A stretch of DNA of 16,646 nt, from positions 1-16,646 of the forward strand of contig URGI01000040.1 of the NCBI GenBank assembly GCA_900547315.1, read 5' to 3'. This DNA comes from an uncultured Eubacteriales bacterium. GTDB lineage: Bacteria; Bacillota; Clostridia; Oscillospirales; Oscillospiraceae. Made by a program: the position numbers and the translations under genes. Within the stretch, counting starts at the first letter, position 1. The number at the start of each line of letters is the position of its first letter. Below, in pieces: positions 1-7,771 of the stretch. A model generated the notes under the pieces. That model ran no database searches and was not told the DNA's origin. It saw only the letters and a program-made list of their open reading frames with translations.

Positions 1-582
1 AGATCCAGCGTGTCGTAGGCGAAGCGGGAAGGGCTCTCCGAGGAAATTAATGATAAGAAGGATTTCAGAGGTTCGAATCCATGTGATCTCAGGATTCTGA
101 ATATCCAGCGGGTACACATCCGCAAGAACGACAACGTCCTCGGAGGTGGACTCCATCGTGAACTCATTGTTCTCCCAAGCATTGGTAGACCACAGCGAGT
201 GCAGCACGACTTTTTCTATATTCGGGGTGGGGCTGGGCGTCGGCGTCGGGGGAGTCTCGGGGGTGGGCACAATGTCGGAATTCTGGGCGGGGGTCGGCGT
301 TGCTTTCGTGCCGGAAGCGCCGTTTCCGTTTAGGCTGGTGCTCACCATGACTATCACCGCGAGAATGACCGCAACAACAAGTATCAGGCCGAAGATCATC
401 TGCCATCTGGTATTGGCGGCAGCGCGGTCATAGGAAGCGGTTCCCTTAACTGTGCCGGGGGTTGCGCCGGGCGTACGCGTGCTCTGACTGACCCTGCGGG
501 TTCCGCAGTTGGGGCAGCGGCTGCGCAGTGAGGAGAAGGTCTCCCCGCAGCGGCGGCATTTTACCTCAGGTATTAAACTCAT
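1..582 (-). CDS. Zinc-ribbon, single-pass membrane protein with Thr/Pro linker (partial, runs off left edge)
   Basis: Starts at ATG 582, preceded by a good ribosome-binding site (GGAGG, 7 bases upstream), and stays open to the window edge (194 codons seen). Residues 9-26 form a small zinc ribbon: C9-x2-C12 and C23-x2-C26. Residues about 61-80 are one strongly hydrophobic helix, and residues about 98-128 are a Thr/Pro-rich linker with TPTP-type repeats. The part beyond, with VVVLADVYPLDIQNPEITW, resembles the start of a bacterial Ig-like (Big_2) domain, but this is weak. The expected topology is a cytoplasmic ribbon, one membrane segment and an outside domain on a stalk. Function unknown. The last 15-25 codons before the edge have poor third-position GC, while the frame shifted by one base reads better there, so a frameshift around bases 40-80 is possible. 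A sigma-A-like promoter lies upstream. Confidence 0.72.
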   Translation of the reverse strand, partial: MSLIPEVKCRRCGETFSSLRSRCPNCGTRRVSQSTRTPGATPGTVKGTASYDRAAANTRWQMIFGLILVVAVILAVIVMVSTSLNGNGASGTKATPTPAQNSDIVPTPETPPTPTPSPTPNIEKVVLHSLWSTNAWENNEFTMESTSEDVVVLADVYPLDIQNPEITWIRTSEILLIINFLGEPFPLRLRHAGS

Positions 583-634
583 TTGTGTTCCTCCATTCTA
601 TGTAGAATAGAAATAGGCATTATTATGCTTTATA

Positions 635-663
635 ATAATACAACTTATTGCCCCTTTCGTCAA
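635..663 (-). promoter_or_regulatory. Sigma-A-type promoter for the zinc-ribbon gene
   Basis: On the minus strand TTGACG (658-663) is followed after 17 bases by TATTAT (635-640). Transcription would begin near base 628 and give a leader of about 45 bases. Between this promoter and the fhs terminator (about 664-812) nothing else was recognised. Confidence 0.65.
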
Positions 664-813
664 GTACTATGATGCCCAGAGGCGTATTTTTAACGCTTTT
701 TCCGGTCTGAATCCCCCACTTGGCCGCAAATTTCGCCCATTTTCGACTTCTGTCCGCTCAACCGGCCGCTATTTCTGCAATTTTATTCCACTTGTGGCTA
801 TTCCGCGGATATA

Positions 814-850
814 AAAAATCGCCGGACGCTGATCACATCCGGTGATTTTT
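814..850 (-). terminator. Rho-independent terminator of the EamA-fhs unit
   Basis: Arms 814-826 and 838-850 pair over 13 bp with one G-U type mismatch, around an 11-base loop. The minus-strand transcript leaves the hairpin into a run of Us. It starts about 10 bases after the fhs stop codon. Confidence 0.85.
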
Positions 851-860
851 ATTCAAATTT

Positions 861-2537
861 TTAAAACAGTCCGGATATGACGCCGTTTTCGTCGACGTCT
901 ATCTTCTCCGCCGCCGGCACCTTCGGCAGGCCGGGCATGGTCATGATGTTCCCAGTCAGGGCGACGACGAAGCCCGCTCCAGCGTTGACCTTCAGCTCCC
1001 TGACATTGACCGTGAAGCCATCCGGCGCGCCTAGAAGCGCGGGATCATCGGAAAAGCTGTACTGCGTTTTGGCCATGCATATCGGCAGGCCGCCAAAGCC
1101 GAGCGCTTCGAGCCGCTCCGCCTGCTTTCCAGCGTTAGCGCTCAGGCGCACGCCGTCCGCGTGATACACGCGTCGGCAAATGGCTTCGAGCTTCTGCCCG
1201 ATGCTCATATCAAGCTCATAGGCAGGTCGGAAATCGTTCGGCTGCTCGCAGAGACGGACGACCTCTCCGGCAAGCGCGGTGCCTCCTGCGCTGCCCTTCG
1301 CCCAGACCTCGCTGAGCACGACGTTCACCTCAAGCTCACGGCAGCGCGTCTCGATCATGCGAAGCTCCGCTTCCGTATCGCCCGGAAACGCGTTTATCGC
1401 AACGACGCACGGCAGGCCGAAAACGTCCTTGATATTGCTGACATGGCGTAGGAGATTCGGCAGGCCGCGCTCAAGCGCGGGAAGATTTTCCGCGTCAAGC
1501 TCATTTTTGCTCACGCCGCCGTGATATTTCAGCGCTCTGACCGACGCAACGATCACCACCGCGGACGGGCGCAGCCCAGCAAGGCGGCATTTTATATCGA
1601 AGAATTTCTCGGCTCCGAGGTCGGCAGCAAAACCCGCCTCGGTGACGGTGTAGTCCGCGAGCTTCAGCGACATGCGTGTGGCAAGCACGCTGCTGCATCC
1701 GTGGGCGATGTTGGCAAAGGGGCCGCAGTGGATGAACGCGGGCGTGCCCTCCATGGTCTGGGCAAGGTTCGGCTTGAGCGCGTCTTTGAGGAGCGCCGCC
1801 ATCGCGCCCTCGGCCTTGAGGTCATGCGCGGTCACGGGGCGGCCGTCATAGGTGTATCCGACTATCATGCGGCCAAGGCGCGCCTTGAGGTCGGGAATGC
1901 TTGTGGCAAGGCACAGCACCGCCATCACCTCGCTTGCAACCGTGATGTCAAAGCCGTCCTCGCGCGGAACGCCGTCAGTCCTGCCGCCGAGGCCGCTCAC
2001 GATATTGCGCAGCTGCCGGTCGTTCATGTCCACGGCGCGTTTCCACGTTATCTGCCGCGGGTCGATGCCGAGGGCGTTGCCCTGATGTATATGGTTATCC
2101 ATCATCGCGGCAAGCAGGTTGTTCGCCGCGCCTATGGCGTGGAAATCGCCGGTGAAGTGGAGGTTTATGTCCTCCATCGGGACGACCTGTGCGTATCCGC
2201 CGCCGGCAGCGCCGCCCTTGATGCCGAACACAGGGCCGAGACTCGGCTCGCGCAGCGATGCCGCCGCGTTTTTGCCGATGCGGCGCAGTGCATCGGCAAG
2301 GCCGATTGCAGTCGTGGTCTTGCCCTCGCCCGCCGGAGTCGGCGTGATGGCAGTGACAAGAACGAGCTTGCCGTCCGGTCTGTCCGCCAGATCCTTCAGC
2401 AGCGCAAGGTCGATCTTAGCCTTGTAGCGTCCATACTGCTCGATATATTTTTCGTCTATACCCACAGTGCGGGCTATCTCCGTTACAGGCTGCATCACGC
2501 AGCTCTGGGCTATCTCTATATCGGACTTATATTCCAA
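861..2537 (-). CDS. fhs: Formate-tetrahydrofolate ligase
   Basis: Makes 10-formyltetrahydrofolate from formate, ATP and tetrahydrofolate. This is the entry step of the folate branch of one-carbon metabolism, and of the methyl branch of the Wood-Ljungdahl pathway in acetogens; it is a cytoplasmic enzyme. The 558 residues match the usual length of about 556. The ATP-binding loop TPAGEGKTT lies at about residues 67-75, followed by the family signature REPSLGPVFGIKGGAAGGGY and a conserved LHFTGDFHAI. The start is TTG at 2537: there is no ATG before codon 15, the N-terminus (SDIEIAQ) fits the family, and an AAGGGGG ribosome-binding site sits about 8 bases upstream. It lies 23 bases behind the EamA-type transporter gene, so the two are probably co-transcribed. 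No other Wood-Ljungdahl genes are present, so acetogenesis cannot be inferred. Confidence 0.97.
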   Translation of the reverse strand: MEYKSDIEIAQSCVMQPVTEIARTVGIDEKYIEQYGRYKAKIDLALLKDLADRPDGKLVLVTAITPTPAGEGKTTTAIGLADALRRIGKNAAASLREPSLGPVFGIKGGAAGGGYAQVVPMEDINLHFTGDFHAIGAANNLLAAMMDNHIHQGNALGIDPRQITWKRAVDMNDRQLRNIVSGLGGRTDGVPREDGFDITVASEVMAVLCLATSIPDLKARLGRMIVGYTYDGRPVTAHDLKAEGAMAALLKDALKPNLAQTMEGTPAFIHCGPFANIAHGCSSVLATRMSLKLADYTVTEAGFAADLGAEKFFDIKCRLAGLRPSAVVIVASVRALKYHGGVSKNELDAENLPALERGLPNLLRHVSNIKDVFGLPCVVAINAFPGDTEAELRMIETRCRELEVNVVLSEVWAKGSAGGTALAGEVVRLCEQPNDFRPAYELDMSIGQKLEAICRRVYHADGVRLSANAGKQAERLEALGFGGLPICMAKTQYSFSDDPALLGAPDGFTVNVRELKVNAGAGFVVALTGNIMTMPGLPKVPAAEKIDVDENGVISGLF

Positions 2538-2560
2538 TAAAATGCCCCCTTTTCAGGAAA

Positions 2561-3436
2561 TTATGAGATTTTCTTGAGTCTCAGCGGTGCTCTCTCCGAG
2601 ATGATGACCGAGGCGATGATAAGCGTGAAGCCGCATATCAGCCGCACAGTGACCGGCTCGTCATAGAATATCACCGAGATTATTATCGCAAACACGGATT
2701 CAAATGTCATTATAACCGCCGCCGTGGACGACGGGGTGTAACGCATGCCCCATGTCTGGAGGAAGAAGCACAGCGCCGTGCACATCACGCCCATATAGGC
2801 GATGCTGCCCCATAGCTCAAGGCTGAGGCCGACGGGCGCGGACTCGAATATCAGCGCTCCGGCAAGGCATATGACCGCCGCCGTGCCGAACTCCACGCCG
2901 GTGAGCGACAGCGCGTCGCAGTCGCCGATGAAGCGCTCGGTCAGGATTATCTGCAAAGCGTAGAAGATGCCGCAGACGAGCGTCAGCGCGTCGCCGATGT
3001 TAAAGGGCGAAGTCCCGCTCAGCGAGACAAGACCAATGCCGAACACGCACATGAATGCGGCAATGATATTTGCGGCGTTCGGGCGGCGCTTGAAGAACGC
3101 CCAGACCATGAACGGGACGAGCACGCAGTAAGTCGCGGTCAGGAACGCGTTCTTGCCGGGGGTGGTGTATTTCAGGCCGTAGGTCTGGAATATATACGCC
3201 GCGGCGAGGCACACGCCGAGCAACACGCCGCCGCGCAGGCCGTCCCTGCCAAGCGTTTTCAGCCGCTTACCGGCGGCGAGCAGCAGCAGAGCCGCCGCGA
3301 TTATAAAGCGCAGCGCCAGCACCCACATGGTGCCGATGGAGTCGAGCGCTTCTTTCAGGATGACGAAGGACGTGCCCCAGATGAACGCCGTCCCCCACAG
3401 GGCGAGATGCCCCAAAAAGTTCTTTCTGTCTTTCAT
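2561..3436 (-). CDS. EamA-family (drug/metabolite superfamily) membrane transporter
   Basis: A 291-residue integral membrane protein with about ten hydrophobic helices in two EamA halves (about residues 10-140 and 150-285). The N-terminal signature LWGTAFIWGTSFVILKEALD is typical of the drug/metabolite transporter superfamily. In the second half, TPSSTAAVIMTFESVFAIII is the equivalent conserved segment. Such proteins export or import metabolites, amino acids or nucleotides; the substrate cannot be read from the sequence. The start at ATG 3436 has no clear ribosome-binding site upstream, which is unlike its neighbours. A hairpin separates it from pcrA, and fhs follows after 23 bases. Confidence 0.9.
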   Translation of the reverse strand: MKDRKNFLGHLALWGTAFIWGTSFVILKEALDSIGTMWVLALRFIIAAALLLLAAGKRLKTLGRDGLRGGVLLGVCLAAAYIFQTYGLKYTTPGKNAFLTATYCVLVPFMVWAFFKRRPNAANIIAAFMCVFGIGLVSLSGTSPFNIGDALTLVCGIFYALQIILTERFIGDCDALSLTGVEFGTAAVICLAGALIFESAPVGLSLELWGSIAYMGVMCTALCFFLQTWGMRYTPSSTAAVIMTFESVFAIIISVIFYDEPVTVRLICGFTLIIASVIISERAPLRLKKIS

Positions 3437-3464
3437 ATCGGTCGTTGTTCAAAATAAAATGCGC

Positions 3465-3489
3465 TTTCCCAGCGGCATGCGCTGGGAAA
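3465..3489 (-). terminator. Probable terminator after pcrA
   Basis: TTTCCCAGCG (3465-3474) and CGCTGGGAAA (3480-3489) form a perfect 10-bp stem with a 5-base loop. The minus transcript continues into GCGCATTTTATTTT, an interrupted U-tract, so termination may be partial and allow read-through into the EamA-fhs pair. Confidence 0.6.
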
Positions 3490-3505
3490 ACTTCAATGGC
3501 TTGGC

Positions 3506-5902
3506 TCAGGCTTTTTTCATATGCGGAGCGGCGGCGCGGAGCATGAGCTTCTTCGTGCTGCCGGAATCAAAGCTTATCTCTATCAGGAAATCGCCGCCCA
3601 TCGGCGTCATCTTCGTGAGCGTACCTGCGCCGAAGGCCTGGTGGACGATGCGGTCGCCCGCGGAATAGTCCGGCGCGGGCTTTGCCTGCGCGGACGGCGC
3701 GGAGGGTGGGGCGGGTCTGTGCGCGGGGGCGTTCATGCTGTACTGCCGCGCCGACGCATAGCGGCTCTTCGAGGCAAACTGCATCTCCGGACGGCGCTCG
3801 GCATTATGGCTCGGTCGCTGGGCGTTGCGCTTCTCGATATGCTCCTCGGGTATCTCATCGACGAAACGGGACACCTTGTTCGCAGTCGTCCGGCCGAAGA
3901 GCATCCTCTGCCGCGCGCAGACGATATGCAGCTGGCGCATGGCGCGGGTTATCGCAACATAGCAGAGTCTGCGCTCTTCCTCCATCTCCTCCGGCTCGCC
4001 GATGGCCTTCATGCCGGGGAAGATGCCCTCTTCCATACCGACGATGAACACGGTCGGGAACTCAAGCCCCTTGGCGCTGTGCATCGTCATCATAACGACG
4101 CTGTCGGCGTCCTTATCGTAATTGTCGAGGTCGGTGTAGAGCGCGACGTCGGCGAGGAAGCCTTCAAGCGTCTGGTCGCCGGACTCTTTCATGTAGCTTA
4201 TGATGCTGGTCTTTATCTCGCGCACGTTTTCGGCGCGGGCGGTGTCCTCGATGGTGTGCTTCTCTTCGAGCGCGCGCACATAACCTGTCTTGTCAAGCAG
4301 CTCATCGAGCAGCGCGTCGGGTGAATTTTTGGACGCGAAGTCGCGCAGGCCGTTTATCATCGACGCAAACTGCCGCATACGCAGCGCGGGGCGGCTCAGC
4401 TCCGGATATTCGTCCGCGTGCTCAAGCACCGCAAAGGTCGCCGTACCCTCGCGGGCGGCTATCTCGCGGGCTATCTCCATGCTGCGCTCGCCGATGCCGC
4501 GAGGCGGGGAGTTGATGATGCGGTTCAGGCGCAGCTCATCCTCCGGAACGGCGATGACGTTCATGTACGCCAGCACGTCCTTGACCTCAGCACGGTCAAA
4601 GAAGCGTGTGCCGCCAATGATGCGGTACGGCACACCGGCGCGCTTGAAAGCGTATTCAAGCTGGTTCGACTGCGCGTTCATGCGGTAGAGCACCGCGTGG
4701 TCGCGCCAGTTCTCGCCGCGGCCGTAGTCGGCCATTATCTGCGAGGCGACGTACTGCGCCTCCTCATGCTCATTGTCGGCGACGTAAAGCTTTATCTTGT
4801 TGCCGTCGTCCTTGTTTGTCCACAGCTCCTTGCCCTTGCGCCCCTGATTGTTGCGGATAACGGCGTTCGCGGCGTCGAGAATGTGGCCTGTGCTGCGGTA
4901 ATTCTGCTCAAGGCGGATGGTGCGGCACTTCTTATACTGGCTCTCGAACGAGAGAATATTCTCTATCGTCGCGCCGCGGAATTTATAGATGCTTTGGTCA
5001 TCGTCGCCGACGACGCAGATATTGCCGAAGCCGCCCGCGAGCAGCGAAGAGAGCAGGTATTGCAGGCGGTTTGTGTCCTGATACTCGTCGATGAGGACGT
5101 ATCTGAAACGGCGCTGCCAGTATGTACGCGCGTCCTCGTGTTCCTGAAGGAGCTGAACGGTGAAGAATATCAGATCGTCAAAGTCCATGGCTCCGGCGGC
5201 AAACATGCGGCGCATGTACTCCGCGTATATCTCGCCCGTCTTGCTGCGGAAGAGATCCCCGCTCGCCTTGGCCTGACGCAGATACTCCTGCGCGCCGATC
5301 TGCTGATCCTTGGCGCGGCTTATCGAGCCGAGGACGACCTTGGGCGCGTAGGTCTTGTCGTCAAGGTTGAAGTCCTTGATGATGTGCTTTATAAGGCTCG
5401 TGCTGTCCGAGGTGTCGTAAATGCTGAAATTGGACGGGAAGCCGAGCTTCTCCGCGTCGCGCCGCAGGATGCGGACGCAGGCGGAGTGGAAGGTGCAGGC
5501 CCAGATGTCGTTCGCTTCGGGGCCGAGCATATTTTCAAGACGGGCTTTCAGCTCGCCCGCCGCCTTGTTGGTAAAGGTGATGGCAAGGATGCGCCACGGC
5601 TCTACAGGATCGAGCGCCGCGATGCGCCGCCCTTCCTCGCCGCCGTCCTGCATCTTTTTGATATCTTCCTCCGTCGCGCCGGCGGGGACGTCCTCGCTGT
5701 CGGACGCACGGCCATATTTCAGAAGATTTGCGATGCGGTTGATTAACACTGTGGTCTTGCCGCTTCCGGCTCCGGCCAGTATCAGCAGCGGCCCCTCCGT
5801 GGCCAGTACCGCTTCGCGCTGCTTGTCGTTGAGTTTGGCATAGTCGGAGCTTACAAGCGCCCGCCGTGCCTCGATGTATCTCTTTTCAAAATCAGTAACC
5901 AT
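3506..5902 (-). CDS. pcrA: ATP-dependent DNA helicase PcrA/UvrD (superfamily 1)
   Basis: A 3'-5' helicase for nucleotide-excision repair, removal of RecA filaments and clearing of replication blocks. Read from ATG 5902 it has 798 residues. Motif I AGAGSGKT is at residues 43-50; further on come ITFTNKAA (Ia), LIDEYQDTN (II), VVGDDDQSIYKFRGA (III), EQNYRS (IV), MTMHSAKGLEFPTVF (V) and YVAITRA (VI). The C-terminus carries the PcrA-type small beta domain (GDRIVHQAFGAGTLTK) after a Pro/Ala-rich linker. Residues about 65-98 are an acidic insert between motifs I and Ia that short PcrA proteins lack. An in-frame TTG lies 12 codons upstream, at 5938, but it coincides with a -35 element and has no ribosome-binding site. 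ATG 5902 also lacks one. The gene follows azlD after 42 bases. Confidence 0.95.
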   Translation of the reverse strand: MVTDFEKRYIEARRALVSSDYAKLNDKQREAVLATEGPLLILAGAGSGKTTVLINRIANLLKYGRASDSEDVPAGATEEDIKKMQDGGEEGRRIAALDPVEPWRILAITFTNKAAGELKARLENMLGPEANDIWACTFHSACVRILRRDAEKLGFPSNFSIYDTSDSTSLIKHIIKDFNLDDKTYAPKVVLGSISRAKDQQIGAQEYLRQAKASGDLFRSKTGEIYAEYMRRMFAAGAMDFDDLIFFTVQLLQEHEDARTYWQRRFRYVLIDEYQDTNRLQYLLSSLLAGGFGNICVVGDDDQSIYKFRGATIENILSFESQYKKCRTIRLEQNYRSTGHILDAANAVIRNNQGRKGKELWTNKDDGNKIKLYVADNEHEEAQYVASQIMADYGRGENWRDHAVLYRMNAQSNQLEYAFKRAGVPYRIIGGTRFFDRAEVKDVLAYMNVIAVPEDELRLNRIINSPPRGIGERSMEIAREIAAREGTATFAVLEHADEYPELSRPALRMRQFASMINGLRDFASKNSPDALLDELLDKTGYVRALEEKHTIEDTARAENVREIKTSIISYMKESGDQTLEGFLADVALYTDLDNYDKDADSVVMMTMHSAKGLEFPTVFIVGMEEGIFPGMKAIGEPEEMEEERRLCYVAITRAMRQLHIVCARQRMLFGRTTANKVSRFVDEIPEEHIEKRNAQRPSHNAERRPEMQFASKSRYASARQYSMNAPAHRPAPPSAPSAQAKPAPDYSAGDRIVHQAFGAGTLTKMTPMGGDFLIEISFDSGSTKKLMLRAAAPHMKKA

Positions 5903-5909
5903 AAATTTT

Positions 5910-5938
5910 ATTTTATCACAAATTCCGTTTTCCGACAA
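5910..5938 (-). promoter_or_regulatory. Candidate promoter placing the transcript start at the pcrA ATG
   Basis: Minus-strand TTGTCG (5933-5938), 17 bases, then TAAAAT (5910-5915), which ends 7 bases before ATG 5902. If used, transcription would start on or next to the A of the start codon and give a leaderless mRNA. The absence of a Shine-Dalgarno sequence fits this. Confidence 0.4.
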
Positions 5939-5944
5939 GCTTAA

Positions 5945-6277
5945 TTACGCAAAAACCAGCTGCACCAGCAGCATATAGCAGGCCGTGCCGCCAACGACAC
6001 TTATAAGCGTGTTGCGCTTCCAGAGGTGCAGCGCCACTGTCACAGCAACGGCGATGAGCGACGGGGCAAAGCCGCCGAGGCTGCCGAAGCTCGCGCCGCG
6101 CAGGCAATATACGATCAGTGTGGCGATTATCGCGGTGGGCAGGATCTTCCCCAGATAGCGCACGACCTCCGGCTCCTCGCGCCCGCGGAATATCACGAAC
6201 GGGAACAGGCGCTCGGCAAAGGTGCATGCCGCGCAGACGGCTATTATCAAAATCGAGCGTCCGACGTCAATGTTCAT
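5945..6277 (-). CDS. azlD: AzlD-family branched-chain amino acid export subunit
   Basis: A 110-residue hydrophobic protein with about four membrane helices. Its segment CAACTFAERLFPFVIF and the later LPTAIIATLIVYCL are characteristic of AzlD. It acts with AzlC as the small partner of an exporter for branched-chain amino acids (known also for azaleucine resistance in Bacillus). It overlaps the end of azlC by 11 bases, which suggests translational coupling. A GGAGGGAG ribosome-binding site lies inside the azlC coding region. The substrate is inferred from the family only. Confidence 0.88.
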   Translation of the reverse strand: MNIDVGRSILIIAVCAACTFAERLFPFVIFRGREEPEVVRYLGKILPTAIIATLIVYCLRGASFGSLGGFAPSLIAVAVTVALHLWKRNTLISVVGGTACYMLLVQLVFA

Positions 6278-6977
6278 TTTCAGCGTCTCCCTCCAGCTTA
6301 TTTCTCAGGATCAGCAGCACGAGCATCGTCACCGCGAGCGACGGCAGCAGGAAATTGTCTCTGCCTAGAATAATTATGCACAGCACCGACGACACGCCGC
6401 CGATGAGCGCGGGCAGCTTCATGCCGGTGGATTTTATCTGGTCAAGCAGAATGACGATGAAAAGCGCGGTGAGCGCAAAATCGATGCCGGTCGTATCAAA
6501 GGTGATGAGCTGGCCGACAAGTCCGCCCAGCACGGAAAAGGCTATCCAGTATATCCAGATAAGTCCGGTTGAAAATATGTGCACCCACTTTTCCTCAACG
6601 CCCTCACGCGGGACATAGGAGCACAGCAGCGAATAGCTCTCGTCGGGCATGCCGTATATCAGAAACCACTTCCATGCGCCGTAGCTGCGGAACTTTTCGA
6701 TAAACGACAGGCCATAGAACATATGGCGGCTGTTGAGGAGGAGCGCCGTGACGGCGATGGTGAGGATGGACATGTCGCTCCGGAAGAACGATATCATCAG
6801 CATCTGCAGCGAGCCTGCGTAGACAAACAGGCTTGCCGCCGCCGACCACAGGAAATTATACCCTGCCGCCGACATCATCAGACCGTACACCGTGCCGACC
6901 GGAAAGAAGCCGATAAGTATCGGCACGCTGCGCTCAAGCGAATACTTAAAGCTGTTTTTTATTATATTTTTTTGCAT
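6267..6977 (-). CDS. azlC: AzlC-family branched-chain amino acid exporter, large subunit
   Basis: A 236-residue integral membrane protein. The N-terminal region with SVPILIGFFPVGTVYGLMM, followed by VYAGSLQMLMISFF and LLLNSRHMFYGLSF, is the AzlC signature. With AzlD it forms a branched-chain amino acid efflux system in the cytoplasmic membrane. ATG 6977 is preceded by GGAG at 8 bases; that GGAG lies inside the right arm of a palindrome. The gene has its own strong promoter (see 6984-7034), so azlCD is a separate unit from the sporulation operon upstream and may carry pcrA as a third gene. Confidence 0.92.
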   Translation of the reverse strand: MQKNIIKNSFKYSLERSVPILIGFFPVGTVYGLMMSAAGYNFLWSAAASLFVYAGSLQMLMISFFRSDMSILTIAVTALLLNSRHMFYGLSFIEKFRSYGAWKWFLIYGMPDESYSLLCSYVPREGVEEKWVHIFSTGLIWIYWIAFSVLGGLVGQLITFDTTGIDFALTALFIVILLDQIKSTGMKLPALIGGVSSVLCIIILGRDNFLLPSLAVTMLVLLILRNKLEGDAENEH

Positions 6978-6983
6978 AAAAAC

Positions 6984-7034
6984 ATCTCCACGGAGTTATG
7001 TGGAGATTATAATTAAAGCTTTTATTTTTTTCAA
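6984..7034 (-). promoter_or_regulatory. azlC promoter with overlapping palindrome (candidate operator)
   Basis: Minus-strand TTGAAA (7029-7034), 17 bases, then a consensus TATAAT (7006-7011). A perfect inverted repeat, ATCTCCAC / GTGGAGAT (6984-6991 and 7000-7007, spacer 8), begins in the -10 element, covers the expected start near 6999 and ends in the ribosome-binding site. The placement suits a repressor operator. Only the distal arm and part of the spacer would be in the mRNA, so an RNA hairpin is less likely. No regulator gene lies next to it. Confidence 0.7.
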
Positions 7035-7063
7035 TATGCCGATTTAACAAAAGGCCGCACGGG

Positions 7064-7771
7064 CTACGACAGCATTTTGCGCAGTTCGTCGACTGCGCGC
7101 CGCTCAAGCCGCGATATCTGCACCTGCGAGACGTGCAGCACCTTGGCGCAGTTCTGCTGTGTCATGCCGTGATAATACCTCAGCGCGACGACCTGCCGTT
7201 CGCGCTCGGGCAGCTTCTCTATCGCGGCGCGCAGTGCGACATGCTCCACGAGCTTTTCCTCCGCGCCGTAATCGCCCAGCACCAGTTCCAGCGTAAAACC
7301 GTCCTCCCCCGTTTCACGCTGGAGGCTCTCGGCGGGGCCGGTCGCCGTCTCGGCGAAGGCGATGTCCTCCGCACTCATCCCCGTCTCGCGGGCAAGCTCC
7401 GATATCGTCGGCTCACGGCCTATGCGCTGCTCCAGCGCCATGCGCGCAGCGCGTATCTGCTGCGCCTGCTCCTTCACTCCTCTGCTGACCTTGACCATTC
7501 CGTCGTCGCGCAGAAAGCGCCTTATCTCGCCGGATATCTTCGGCACGGCATAGGTCGAGAAGCGCGTGCCGTAGCTCTCGTCAAAACCGTCTATGGCCTT
7601 CAGGAAGCCAACGCAGCCGAGCTGATACAGGTCGTCCGGATCCACACCGCGCCCGAAAAAGCGCCGCGCGATGCTCCATATCAGGCCGGAGTTTTCTTCG
7701 ATGAGCCGCCCCGCCGCTTCCTTGTCCCCGCCCTGAGCCATGCGCAGGAGCGAGTAGATATCCTCGCTCAT
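7064..7771 (-). CDS. sigF: RNA polymerase sporulation sigma factor F
   Basis: The first forespore-specific sigma factor, held inactive by SpoIIAB until asymmetric division. The 235 residues contain sigma-70 region 2 (DPDDLYQLGCVGFLKAIDGF and FSTYAVPKISGEIRRFLRDD), region 3 (about residues 95-150) and the region 4 helix-turn-helix ending in VSQVQISRLERRAVDEL, the hallmark of SigF and SigG. The position directly after spoIIAB, with a 4-base ATGA overlap, identifies it as SigF rather than SigG. No convincing terminator follows: a GC-rich stretch leads straight into the azlC promoter. Confidence 0.96.
   Translation of the reverse strand: MSEDIYSLLRMAQGGDKEAAGRLIEENSGLIWSIARRFFGRGVDPDDLYQLGCVGFLKAIDGFDESYGTRFSTYAVPKISGEIRRFLRDDGMVKVSRGVKEQAQQIRAARMALEQRIGREPTISELARETGMSAEDIAFAETATGPAESLQRETGEDGFTLELVLGDYGAEEKLVEHVALRAAIEKLPERERQVVALRYYHGMTQQNCAKVLHVSQVQISRLERRAVDELRKMLS

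Noticed and set aside
664..812. Small genes or RNA in the gap between the left-edge gene and fhs
   Set aside because: Only very short frames without ribosome-binding sites and no stable structure apart from the fhs terminator.
4418..5746. Long open frame on the plus strand opposite pcrA
   Set aside because: Antisense shadow of an intact helicase; low-complexity composition (Ala, Val, Leu, Arg) without known motifs.
7024..7063. Terminator after sigF
   Set aside because: The GC-rich stretch around 7050-7063 gives only about a 3-bp stem and overlaps no proper U-tract.
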